Below, piece by piece: positions 37,242 to 47,327 of a stretch of DNA of 64,000 nucleotides. The DNA comes from HGM05232 sp964646495 (GTDB lineage: Bacteria > Bacteroidota > Bacteroidia > Bacteroidales > Muribaculaceae), in contig CAZYEO010000001.1 of NCBI GenBank assembly GCA_964646495.1, forward strand, positions 8,140-72,139, in the 5' to 3' direction. How positions within the stretch are numbered: the stretch's first letter is position 1; every line of letters starts with the position of its first letter. The position numbers and the translations under genes are program-made. Below the pieces are notes generated by a model. It was given only the letters and a program-made list of their open reading frames with translations, did not search any database and was not told where the DNA came from.

Positions 37242-38795
37242 ATGAAAAAACATAGCATATTATTAATAATTCTTGTAATATTCACATCCCAGATTTCGTA
37301 TTCTGCCAAGAGTTTCAAAAGGGGGGTCAGTGAGAATAGTTTCGTTTTTGAAGGTGAATTTATACCTATGGAACCCGGTGTATCTTGGTATTATACGTGG
37401 GGAAATACCATGGGGAATATAAGAAATCTTGCAGGTGAAAAAATAGATTATACCGGTATGGAATTTATTCCAATGTGCTGGAATGAAAACTATGATTCTG
37501 ATAAAATCAGAACATATTGTAATGCGCATCCTGCCACAAAGTATCTTTTAGGTTTTAATGAGCCAAACTTTAAGGCACAAGCGAATATGACACCAGCCCA
37601 AGCAGCTGCTCAATGGCCCGCAGTGCAAGCTCTTGCCAAAGAACTTAATCTTAAATTAGTAGGCCCTGCTGTAAACTATTCTCCTGATGGAGCCGACAAT
37701 GACCCTTATACATGGTATTCGAATTTTGTAAAACTTGTGGGATTAGATGCGTTTGATTATATAGCTATTCACAACTATAGTGGTGGGAAAGATGGCATGA
37801 AAAATATGATCGATAAATTCTATGACTTATATGGTAAACAAATATGGGTAACAGAATTTTGTAATTGGCCGGGCGAAACAAGTGGAGCTGCCATAATTAG
37901 TGTCGATACTCAAGTTTCGTCAATGATATCTCAATTGGAATATCTTGAAAAGAGTGACCGTGTATTCCGCTATTCATGGTTTAAGGCTAAAGAAGCTGTT
38001 TCGAGCCAAGTGAATTATGGGTTGATGATAGCACAGAATGGCAATGGAGTGCGAACACTCACGCAAGCTGGTTATGTATATACTTATTTGACAAATTTTG
38101 ATGCCAATATTTATAATGCTACCGAAACTCCTGTGTCTGCCGGCAACTTCATAAGCTCATCAGGTATATTACTCGATAAAACCACCGATGAAACACAACC
38201 GGGAATGTTGGAAATTACAAAATTCAATGCCGGATACGTGGATTATCAATATGATGTGCCAACTGCCGGTAGTTATAAAATAACTCTTCGAGTATCGGGT
38301 AAAGGTGAGCCTATGCGTTATGATCCATGCGTTGCATTGTATACTGTAGACAGCGATGGAAATATACTTTCTACCCTTTCCGAACCGGAAATATTTGAAA
38401 TTTCTGGCGATGATGCAGTGTTTGCCGATAAATCATTTTATGTGACTCTTGAAGCGGGGAAACAAATAATTCGTGTGGCTGACGGACGCCCGAGCCGTCC
38501 AAGTGGTATTCATATAAGCACAATCACTATCAAAAACACTGCTGCAGTAGAATCAATATCCGACAATGTGGATAGCAATTTTGTAGCATTTTATGCTAAT
38601 GGCTCGATTCATTTTATTGCTAATAAAGATATAATCTCTGCTGAAGTATTCGACATAAACGGTAGAATGATCTTATCGGGTGAGGTAAATAATTCTTATA
38701 TTAATTCCCCTATTATGTCAAGTGGGATATATATTGTAAAAGCTAAAAATACTATTGGTGAGATAGAGATCTCTAAATTTATAATAAAAAATTAG
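37242..38795 (+). CDS. GH128-type beta-1,3-glucanase with T9SS C-terminus
   Basis: This 517-residue secreted glucanase is read from the ATG at 37242; in-frame TTGs just upstream are unlikely starts. The catalytic domain (about residues 25-280) has the Glyco_hydro_cc/GH128 pattern: GVSWYYTWG near the start, LLGFNEPN (predicted acid/base E107) and IWVTEFCNWPG (predicted nucleophile E205). A beta-sandwich resembling a CBM6-like module follows (residues 300-425, DYQYDVPTAGSYKITLRVSG). The C-terminus SGIYIVKAKNTIGEIEISKFIIKN is a T9SS-type sorting domain. GH128 enzymes act on beta-1,3-glucans, matching the rest of the PUL. Confidence 0.88.
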   Translation: MKKHSILLIILVIFTSQISYSAKSFKRGVSENSFVFEGEFIPMEPGVSWYYTWGNTMGNIRNLAGEKIDYTGMEFIPMCWNENYDSDKIRTYCNAHPATKYLLGFNEPNFKAQANMTPAQAAAQWPAVQALAKELNLKLVGPAVNYSPDGADNDPYTWYSNFVKLVGLDAFDYIAIHNYSGGKDGMKNMIDKFYDLYGKQIWVTEFCNWPGETSGAAIISVDTQVSSMISQLEYLEKSDRVFRYSWFKAKEAVSSQVNYGLMIAQNGNGVRTLTQAGYVYTYLTNFDANIYNATETPVSAGNFISSSGILLDKTTDETQPGMLEITKFNAGYVDYQYDVPTAGSYKITLRVSGKGEPMRYDPCVALYTVDSDGNILSTLSEPEIFEISGDDAVFADKSFYVTLEAGKQIIRVADGRPSRPSGIHISTITIKNTAAVESISDNVDSNFVAFYANGSIHFIANKDIISAEVFDINGRMILSGEVNNSYINSPIMSSGIYIVKAKNTIGEIEISKFIIKN

Positions 38796-38826
38796 TCCCT
38801 TAATACAAAATTTAAATATAACAAAC

Positions 38827-41000
38827 ATGAATAGAAAACACTTTTTTTGATGCTTGCATTTGCATCCATTACAAGCTTGGTGTCGGCTAAGTCCATAATT
38901 AATTGGAATGTAGCCACAAATCTGTTGCAAGATGCAACGGTGGTAACATCTTCTACAAGAGCGATTGAGGATCAGCCAATCAATATTACAGATGGAAATA
39001 TTTCTACTGGATGGCAGGCTGTAGAGAAAGCTAATAATGTAGTTGGCAACCCTGATTGGGTAATTATTGATCTGGGATCCAAGAAACATATTGCTGATGT
39101 TGAAGTAGCGCAGCAAGATGCTCTTGCTACTAAATATGATTTTTATTTAGTAGATGCAGTTCCTTCATATTTATCTCGTGAAATTAATACTGGCACAGAA
39201 GAAGCTCCCAATCTTGTAAATGTGAACTATATTACTGATGATTGGTATACGAACAACACTCCTGTTTATACTCATAATGAAGATGAAGTTGGATACGACA
39301 AAGCATTGAAAGGTACTAACTATGACACACACGCAGTAGATGCAGTGGGGCAATATATTGTTATTGTCGCTAAGGAATATAATGTGTGGGGCGAAGGCTA
39401 TGGAATGAAAATATGGGAAGTGCGTGCTACCGAAAAAACGAGTGACATAGATAGCCCAAAGACTATCACCTTGTCGGATTCTTCTGTGAAAAACGGACAA
39501 ATGATTTCAACCACTTTAACCGCAATAACCGTAGGAGGAAAAGAGATAAATGATATATCTGCGTTTACAAATATAAATCTTACTATAAGCGATAATGCTG
39601 CTGCTGATATTGTCGATAAAGGGAACGGCACATTTGAAATCACTGGTAAAAAAGTAGGAGAGTACACATTAACAGCGAAAGCGAGCCTAAATGGTGAAGA
39701 AGTAACAGCAACAGCAATTTTGAATGTATTATTCAGTTGGGATAAAGCTACCGATGTTGCTCTTAATAAAACAGCTACTGCAAGCCACAACTCTGCAAAT
39801 GCTTATAAAGCAATAAATGGAAGTGGAAACGGATGGGAAGTTGGCGAAAACATTACTACTGGCACATGGTATCAAGTAGATCTTGGAGGAGATTATAAAA
39901 TTTCAGCTATTGGAGTTCAATGGGAAACCGCTTATGCCAATCATTATAAATACTACTATGCTACAGAAAAAGATGGTGACGGTGAACCCAATTGGATAGA
40001 ATTACTTGAGGTAAATACCTACAAAACAGCTGATAATCAAACTATATTTACAGATGTATTTAGTGAAGTGACTGCTCGATATATTAAATTGGAATGTATT
40101 CAAAGTCAAGTATGGGGTATGCACTTTTTTAATTTCAAAGTTGCCGGTGTGCCGTCAGCATCACCTGTGCCTACTACTATGATTATTAATTCTTCAGCCA
40201 ACGGGTTGTTTATTGGTGAATCGGCAACTATAACATCTGTAGTGAAAGATCAATTTGGAAGCTTGATGGATATCGCTCCAGAATTGACTATCACTGACGG
40301 AACTGAAACCGGAACTATTACTGGATCTGTTTTTACCTCTACTGCGAAAGGGACCGCCACAATTACTGCTAAAGCCGGTGATCTTGTAAAAACTATTGAT
40401 ATAGTAATTGCCGCCGATAAAAATAAATATCTTATCAAATCTGGTGCATCAGCGATAACCAATACAGATGAGAATGGAGCAAAGGCTATCGACAAAGACA
40501 TAAACACATATGTTGAATTCCCCATTGCTGATTTCCCAAGCTCAATCACAGTGAAACTTGACAATTTGTATATTCTTGACATGATCACTATAGATTGGGA
40601 GCGTGCTTGTCCTGCCGACTATACAGTTACCCTTGCAACTGATGAAGCCGGGTTGGATACTAATACTCCGATACATGTAGTAGCTGATAGACCAGATCCT
40701 AACGCAAACATACAGGACCGTATTTATGGCAAAACCATGAAATCTGTGAAATATATTAAGATTAATATGACAAAAGCTGCTACCCCTTGGGATGTGAAAT
40801 TATTTGAAGTCAGCCCTTATGGTGTTATTGATCCAGCTACAGGTGTAGGAGCGATAGCAACCGACAAAGCCAATATTCCGGTTGATGTATATTCCATCAG
40901 TGGCAACTTGGTTCGCAAATCAGTATTACCTGAAGATGCAACCAAGGATTTAGCTCCAGGTTTTTATATTGTGGGAAAAGAGAAAAGGATAGTAAAATAA
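38827..41000 (+). pseudogene. Multi-CBM32 (F5/8 type C) surface protein, frameshift in signal peptide
   Basis: The ATG at 38827 gives MNRKHFF and then TGA at 38848-38850. Adding one T to the T7 run 38842-38848 gives MNRKHFFLMLAFASITSLVSAKS, a perfect signal peptide fused to the long frame that runs to 41000 (about 725 residues). The body holds three discoidin/F5/8C-like modules (about residues 24-190, 298-435 and 530-650; WGMHFFNFKVAG, GTWYQVDLGGDYKI) separated by Big-like domains, and a T9SS-type tail (GFYIVGKEKRIVK). No catalytic domain is seen, so it is probably a glucan-binding protein. An internal ATG at 38850 would give only a short, uncharged leader. It could be phase-variable, a true null allele or a sequencing error. 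Confidence 0.72.
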
Positions 41001-41030
41001 TAAATATTTAGCTTTCCATAATATTTGATG

Positions 41031-41066
41031 AAAGTCCGCTCTACCGTAATGCGGTAGGCGGACTTT
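41031..41066 (+). terminator. Terminator upstream of the GH81 gene
   Basis: AAAGTCCGC-x-CTACCG pairs with CGGTAG-x-CGGACTTT around a short loop, followed by TTTT. It is strong enough to isolate the GH81 gene from the upstream operon. Confidence 0.85.
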
Positions 41067-41161
41067 TTACATAAAAAAGGGATGTTTCCTCCCTTTTAGG
41101 ATAATCCTATGCCTAATAATATTGATATTATAATCACAAACCTGACATATAACAATAAACT

Positions 41162-44100
41162 ATGAACTTAACAAAAATAATCGTTGGTGCGCTTTTAATG
41201 TCGTTCTCCTTTGGGCTGTCTGCTCAAGAGCCGGTGCAGATAGGCGCAGCAAGCTATGCAGCATATCCCCCTTTATATAAAGGACGTACTGATGCACATA
41301 ATGGGGACTTAAGCTCATTGATGCAGACAAAAAAGCTATATATCAATGAATCGGATAAAATGGATGACGGACAACGTCGCCCCTTACCCACCAACGATTG
41401 GTGGACAGGTCTTATTAATGCTCCTTTTGCTGACGCTCTTTGGGCTTATCCACAAATGGTACACCCTTTTGAGGCAGGTATTACTATTAACTATCCTTCA
41501 TATTGGAACGAGAATGGAACCGAAGTAAAATCAAACTCAAACATTACCATTAAAGGTGTTAAATTCACAGCTGTGTCTGCCATAGCCCATGATTGGCATG
41601 ACTGGGATGTAGAAATGCTTATGTCGGGAGCCGACGGCAAACAAGAGATGTATGTTACCTTGGCGCATGGCATCCCTTTTACTTGGATTGAACTTAAAGA
41701 ATTTTCACCTCGCATTACATTTTCATCTTCTGCAGAATATTTCGACGTAGAGGGAAATAAACTTGATATTTCTGATATATTATCTTATGCCGACAACAAA
41801 ATCACGGTGAAAATAGGGAGTGATTATTACGGCATATTTGTGCCTGACGCTACCGGATATAGTATAAAAGATGGAGCATTGGCATTGGTATTTGCTGAAA
41901 CGAAGAAACAATTTATCTCGGTAGGAATGATGAAAAATATTTCAGACTTAAAAATTTTTGCCGAATATGCCTATTCAGTACCTCGCAAAACTACAGTTTC
42001 TTGGAATTTTGATGAATATAAAGCAGAACTCACTACTAAATGGCAAATAGATGCAGAAAACTTGCTTGATAAAGCTAAGCCTGCATTGGTGATGCAAGGA
42101 TTTCTACCTCACGCCTATAAAGATGCTTTGAGTAAGCCATCCTTTCAGTCTGAGTCATATTTATCTCCTCGTGGGAGATTGAAAATTGCTACACCATCAT
42201 CGGACAATATTTATACCTTCTCTTATAGATTTTCGGGTATGCTACCATATTATGCTGCTCCCAAAGAGAATAATGCTGAAGCTAATCCGTATATCAAAGA
42301 TCGCATGACAGACCTTATGACTAAATATGCCAAAAACGGCACATTTGGTAACGATACATATTGGGGTGGTAAAGGATTGACGCAGATGGCTCTGAATATG
42401 ACATTTGCACATGAAATGGGCGACGAAGAAAACTTTAAGTTGAGTAAAGATAAATTAAAAGCTAAATTGATCGACTGGCTCACCTTTACTCCCGGTGAAG
42501 AACAGGTTTTTTTCTCATATTATCCTCGGTGGGGAAGTTTGGTAGGACATGAAACATCGTATGATTCCGATGCTTTCAATGATCACCATTTTCATTATGG
42601 CTATTTTATATATTCAGGCGCGTTGTTGTGCATGATGGATAAAGATTTTAGGCTCAATTACGGACCTATGTTGCGTTTAATTGCAAAAGATTATGCCAAT
42701 TGGGAACATGATGATAGCCAATTTCCTTTTTTGCGTACATTGGATCCGTGGGCAGGTCATTCCTATGCAGGGGGTCTTGGCGACAACGCTAATAGTAATG
42801 GGAATGGACAGGAGTCATCATCGGAAGCAATGCAATCATGGGGTGCCATATATTTGCTTGGAGTTGCACTTAACGATAATGCAATGCGTGATGCCGGGAT
42901 ATTCGGTTGGAGTACAGAATCTCGTGCCACTGCTGAATATTGGTTTGACCGCGACCAAATACATCCTGAAAAAGAACATAACTATGACTACACCCTTTAC
43001 ACATCACCATATTGTACCAATCTTACCTCGAAAGGTATAGGTTGGTGGACATGGTTTAGTGGTGATGCTTTGTGGATGCATTCTATTCAATGGATGCCTG
43101 TGTCACCTTGTTTGAACTATTTGTCGCAGGATTTGGATTTCGTGAAATGGGATTATGATAAAATGATGAGTGCCACGGCATATAAATGGTTTGATGCCGT
43201 AGGTACAAATGCCCCCTTAGCTAATCAATCGGTAGGCAATGTGGTATTATGTTACATGGAGCGTTCAAATCCCGATGAAGCCGCTAAAATATTTGACAGG
43301 GCTTATGAAGAAAATTATGGGATTGCTACAGGTATTGATACCGGACATATATCATATTTTACAATTCAATCACACCGTACGTATGGTGATATAGATTTTT
43401 CGGTGCATGCAGACATCCTTACAGCTACAGCTTATAAGAAAAAGGATGGCTCGATGACATACATGGCATACAATTCGTATGATACGGAGAGGATGGTAAG
43501 ATTTTTCAAAGATGGAACCACTGTAGCTACGGTGAAAGTGCCTGCACGGAGTTTGGTTGCTTACGGTGTTGCTGCTGTAGCTTCATCGGTAGTGATGGAA
43601 TCAGCTGAAGGATTAATCATGCCTCCATCTGCAAAATCTTTGTTATCTGTTAGTGTTTTGGATCAATATGGGGCAACAATGGATGATGTTAAATATTCAT
43701 TCGTTGTGAGTGATGCCAATCTCGCTTTTATAGATGGCAAAAACATATTGAACATCAATGCTACTGCCACAAAAGGATCTAAATTTACCGTTACGGTTAA
43801 AGTGAATGATGATATAAAGAGTGTAATGGATTTTACAGTGAACGACATTCCGGTGATAGCATCAGCATCCATTACTCCTCAACTTAAATATCTTGAAAAA
43901 GGTGATAAGGCTACATTTACGATTGACCCTATAGATCAATATGGCAATTTTATGAACTTGGATATTGATTGGACTATAACAAAAGGAGGCAAAAAGGTTT
44001 CAGACTCCAATGTGCTTGATGCAACTGAAATCGGCATATATGATATTGAAGCCAATATCGGAGGGAAAAAATATACTCAACAAGTATATCTTACACCTAA

Positions 44101-47100
44101 ATTTAACAATGTAGCCTTGAATAAAACAGCCATTTCCAGTAGTGAAGAAAATGTCGGAACTCCTACAAAATTTGTAAATGATGGAGATAATACTACTCGT
44201 TGGGGAAGCAATCATAATGAAAATGAATGGATATATGTGGATCTTGGCGAAAATTGTTATATATCTAAAGTAAATATAAATTGGGAAGATGCCTATGGTA
44301 GTATATATGATATTCAAATAGCATCCGATGGTGCAACGACCGAACAATTTAATGGAATATATGCGGGCACAACTGTGAATAAAACAGTGATTTCTGAAAA
44401 AGAATGGAAAACAGTTGTTTCAGTAACCGATAATGCCAGTAAAGGTGATAATACTCAAGTTATTGGCACAGAAGGAAGATATGTGAGGATGAAAGGAATA
44501 AAACGAGCTACAAATTATGGATACTCTATTAAAGAATTTGAGGTTTTTGGTATTCCTAAATCTTTACCTCAAGATGGAATAATTGGTATTGATATATTGT
44601 CTCCCGATTTTATGGATGAAGATGATTTTGCTATACTTGAAGCAAAGGCATATACTCTTGATGGAAAAGAGATAGCAAAAGATGTTGCATGGGAGTGCGA
44701 GGCTGAAAAAGCAACAATCGACGGAAACAAATTCGCACCATCTACCTATGGCAGAATGGAAGTAACGGCAAAGTCATCAGATGGCTACTCGGCTGTGAAA
44801 AATATCATGGTAAATGAGGTGGTTAAACTTAAATCATTGAAAATAACTCCCGAAAACACTCAAATCCTTCTTGGAGATGATATCGCTTATTCCATATCCG
44901 GTCTTAATCAATTCGGTGGAGAATATGAATTCAATACATCAACACTTGCAGTAGAAATAAGCAATGTTACGGATCCTGAAAATGTATTTGTGGTAACAGA
45001 CGGAAGTGCATATTACCATATGTCAGACAATACTTTTGGCTCTACAAAGGTAGGAGATTATAATCTTAAATTTGTAAGTGGAAATGTCGTTAAAAATGTG
45101 CTTATTGGAGTGGCAGATGTGTCAAAAGCCAACTTGGCACTTAATCGTCAAGCCACAAGTTCCTCCTCATATGGGATAAATACTGCATCTAAAATTAATG
45201 ATGGCGATGTACTGACACGATGGGAAAGTGATAAAGCTGATGGTGAATATGTAACTATCGATCTTGAATCACCTTTCGTGTTGGATCGCATGAATGTGAT
45301 ATGGGAAGCAGCTTATGCCACAAATTACCATGTGATGGCGTCGATGAATGGTGACGCGTGGACTAATATTTTGACTAAAACAGATGGCGATGGTGCTACT
45401 GATTCTTTCACCATATCGCCTGTGCCTGCACAATATGTGCGTCTGATATGCGACAAACGTGCCGTAGTAGATTATGCGAATAGTATTTATGAATGGGAAA
45501 TTTATGGTTTATCTCGATTCACAGGAGAAAATGACAATAAAGCACCTGTAATTTCGGGGTTTAATATCCAGCCTGACGGAGCACAACTCACAATCAAAGC
45601 TAATGCAAACGATGATTCAGGATATATATTCTATACCCTTACACGCACCACATCGGGCGTAATAAATGGTAATCCTGTGGAGGTGTCCTCTTACTCTAAG
45701 TCGGGCGAAGAAATTTCAATTACATCCGTGGGTTTGAAAGATAATGTAGAATATATTTATACTCTTACAGCTACCGATCCATTTGGGAATAAAAGCTCCC
45801 GTGTTATAAAACATACTGCCGAGGTGTCAATAGATGGAGTGAATCTTGCTCTTAATAAATATGCTTATGCTTCTTCGGCCGAGAACCCGGCTTTAGTAGC
45901 TCAATACGCTGTAGATGGTAACTCAGATACGCGTTGGGGAAGTGAATTTAATGATAATGAGTGGATAACAGTGGATCTTGCAGATGCATATCTGATTGAT
46001 AACATCAAAATTAAGTGGAATAACTTTGCTTTTGCTACTAATTATGATGTGTCAGTATCAATTGATGGTGACAAATTTGATAATATATATTCCAAAGAAG
46101 GATTCGTAGGAGGTGAGGAAAATATAGTTGTATCACCGACTGCTGCTCGATATATTAGGATTGTAGGGCTTAAACGTTCATCAATATATGGTACGAGTAT
46201 TGATGAGCTCGAGGTATATGGTAGCGATATGTTGTTGAGCATCACCGGTGCCGTGAGACACAATATACGCCTTGAGGGTCGTTGGGATAATAAAATATTT
46301 GCAGCATTAGATAGTAAAGATGCTACCAGTTATGATGTAACATCCGTAAGCCAATTCCCGGAATCGATTACTACTCTAAATCCAAATTGTTTGATATATG
46401 TTCCATCTTCCTTTACATCGGCTCTTCATCCAAATATGGTTAAGGTAAATGAGGAAAATTACCAAGCCAATTCAATAGAATTATATGATGGATTTAATTT
46501 TGAATCTCTTCACGATATTTCTGTCGGAGGCGACATGGAATTTAATAAGTCTATGACAGGCGCTGTAATTCCAATAATTTTACCATTCCCTATAGAGGGA
46601 ACGGAATCCATGAAAATAGCTTTACCCGATACTGAAAGAAATGATGCAGTGTGTTTTTATTTGTCGGAAAATAATAAAAGTGAAGCCAATCAACCAATTG
46701 TATTGAAACTCACCACATCAATCAGTAAAATTAAAGGTGCAGGTAATATATTGTATCGTTCATCGACTTCAAGAATAAACCAAATCACCGGAACATATAT
46801 GTATAAACCTGCTTTCGAGGGGGAATATCGTTGGCAAAACGGAGTTTTCGTGCGTCAAATATCTGGTGACGATTTTAACCCCTTTGAGTTGGTTGTGGAA
46901 TATAGCTCAAATCTCTCCTCGGAATTACCTTTGAAGGTAACCGATGTTCCAACAGGAATTGAAGAAACGAGAGAGGATATGAATGTTATTGTAGATGTTT
47001 ACAATATTTGGGGGATTAAAATACGTGCAAAAATTCTGAAATCAGAAGCCTTCAAAGGTCTTCTTCCGGGTGTTTATATATCTAATGGTGAAAAAATAAT

Positions 47101-47110
47101 AGTGCGGTAA
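41162..47110 (+). CDS. GH81 endo-beta-1,3-glucanase with three CBM32-like modules
   Basis: This giant 1982-residue secreted enzyme has a signal peptide ending FGLSAQ. The GH81 domain (about residues 30-800) contains LPTNDWWTGL, the catalytic FNDHHFHYGYF (general acid D474) and the QESSSEAM segment (base region E551/E555). Big-like and linker domains alternate with three F5/8C (CBM32) modules beginning NVALNKTA (about 982), NLALNRQA (about 1324) and NLALNKYA (about 1560). The last 50 residues (VDVYNIWGIKI...GLLPGVYISNGEKIIVR) resemble the T9SS-type tail of the upstream CBM32 protein. GH81 attacks insoluble beta-1,3-glucans processively or endo-wise, so this is likely the surface enzyme that opens the polymer. 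A terminator precedes it. Confidence 0.93.
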   Translation: MNLTKIIVGALLMSFSFGLSAQEPVQIGAASYAAYPPLYKGRTDAHNGDLSSLMQTKKLYINESDKMDDGQRRPLPTNDWWTGLINAPFADALWAYPQMVHPFEAGITINYPSYWNENGTEVKSNSNITIKGVKFTAVSAIAHDWHDWDVEMLMSGADGKQEMYVTLAHGIPFTWIELKEFSPRITFSSSAEYFDVEGNKLDISDILSYADNKITVKIGSDYYGIFVPDATGYSIKDGALALVFAETKKQFISVGMMKNISDLKIFAEYAYSVPRKTTVSWNFDEYKAELTTKWQIDAENLLDKAKPALVMQGFLPHAYKDALSKPSFQSESYLSPRGRLKIATPSSDNIYTFSYRFSGMLPYYAAPKENNAEANPYIKDRMTDLMTKYAKNGTFGNDTYWGGKGLTQMALNMTFAHEMGDEENFKLSKDKLKAKLIDWLTFTPGEEQVFFSYYPRWGSLVGHETSYDSDAFNDHHFHYGYFIYSGALLCMMDKDFRLNYGPMLRLIAKDYANWEHDDSQFPFLRTLDPWAGHSYAGGLGDNANSNGNGQESSSEAMQSWGAIYLLGVALNDNAMRDAGIFGWSTESRATAEYWFDRDQIHPEKEHNYDYTLYTSPYCTNLTSKGIGWWTWFSGDALWMHSIQWMPVSPCLNYLSQDLDFVKWDYDKMMSATAYKWFDAVGTNAPLANQSVGNVVLCYMERSNPDEAAKIFDRAYEENYGIATGIDTGHISYFTIQSHRTYGDIDFSVHADILTATAYKKKDGSMTYMAYNSYDTERMVRFFKDGTTVATVKVPARSLVAYGVAAVASSVVMESAEGLIMPPSAKSLLSVSVLDQYGATMDDVKYSFVVSDANLAFIDGKNILNINATATKGSKFTVTVKVNDDIKSVMDFTVNDIPVIASASITPQLKYLEKGDKATFTIDPIDQYGNFMNLDIDWTITKGGKKVSDSNVLDATEIGIYDIEANIGGKKYTQQVYLTPKFNNVALNKTAISSSEENVGTPTKFVNDGDNTTRWGSNHNENEWIYVDLGENCYISKVNINWEDAYGSIYDIQIASDGATTEQFNGIYAGTTVNKTVISEKEWKTVVSVTDNASKGDNTQVIGTEGRYVRMKGIKRATNYGYSIKEFEVFGIPKSLPQDGIIGIDILSPDFMDEDDFAILEAKAYTLDGKEIAKDVAWECEAEKATIDGNKFAPSTYGRMEVTAKSSDGYSAVKNIMVNEVVKLKSLKITPENTQILLGDDIAYSISGLNQFGGEYEFNTSTLAVEISNVTDPENVFVVTDGSAYYHMSDNTFGSTKVGDYNLKFVSGNVVKNVLIGVADVSKANLALNRQATSSSSYGINTASKINDGDVLTRWESDKADGEYVTIDLESPFVLDRMNVIWEAAYATNYHVMASMNGDAWTNILTKTDGDGATDSFTISPVPAQYVRLICDKRAVVDYANSIYEWEIYGLSRFTGENDNKAPVISGFNIQPDGAQLTIKANANDDSGYIFYTLTRTTSGVINGNPVEVSSYSKSGEEISITSVGLKDNVEYIYTLTATDPFGNKSSRVIKHTAEVSIDGVNLALNKYAYASSAENPALVAQYAVDGNSDTRWGSEFNDNEWITVDLADAYLIDNIKIKWNNFAFATNYDVSVSIDGDKFDNIYSKEGFVGGEENIVVSPTAARYIRIVGLKRSSIYGTSIDELEVYGSDMLLSITGAVRHNIRLEGRWDNKIFAALDSKDATSYDVTSVSQFPESITTLNPNCLIYVPSSFTSALHPNMVKVNEENYQANSIELYDGFNFESLHDISVGGDMEFNKSMTGAVIPIILPFPIEGTESMKIALPDTERNDAVCFYLSENNKSEANQPIVLKLTTSISKIKGAGNILYRSSTSRINQITGTYMYKPAFEGEYRWQNGVFVRQISGDDFNPFELVVEYSSNLSSELPLKVTDVPTGIEETREDMNVIVDVYNIWGIKIRAKILKSEAFKGLLPGVYISNGEKIIVR

Positions 47111-47138
47111 ATATAATAAATAATTATATTAAATTCAT

Positions 47139-47175
47139 AGATGGGGATGCGCTTATATTTTATGCTCATCTCCAT
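47139..47175 (+). terminator. Terminator at the end of the PUL
   Basis: GATGG-x-GATG-x-GC pairs with GC-x-CATC-x-CCATC, with two internal mismatches, about 28 nt past the GH81 stop. It is followed by TTCATTTTATT. Confidence 0.65.
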
Positions 47176-47200
47176 CTTCATTTTATTCATTTAAAAATAT

Positions 47201-47243
47201 TGAATCGATGGAGCTTATTGCAATTGGGCGTTGAAATAATTAT
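47201..47243. repeat. 43-bp direct repeat, right copy flanking the PUL
   Basis: This is a perfect match to 23634-23676. It lies 25 bp before the asnA -33 element, mirroring the left copy, which lies close to the permease promoter. Confidence 0.95.
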
Positions 47244-47267
47244 TTTTTGAGCAAAATGATACTAAAA

Positions 47268-47300
47268 TTTGGATTGTTGTGGAAGTTTGTATTATCTTTG
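47268..47300 (+). promoter_or_regulatory. Promoter of asnA
   Basis: TTTG (47268-47271), 21 nt, then TATCTTTG (47293-47300). Transcription should begin near 47307, which fixes the asnA start at 47328 and rules out a longer frame from 47247. Confidence 0.82.
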
Positions 47301-47327
47301 CGCACTATCGCATATAAAAAAATAATT

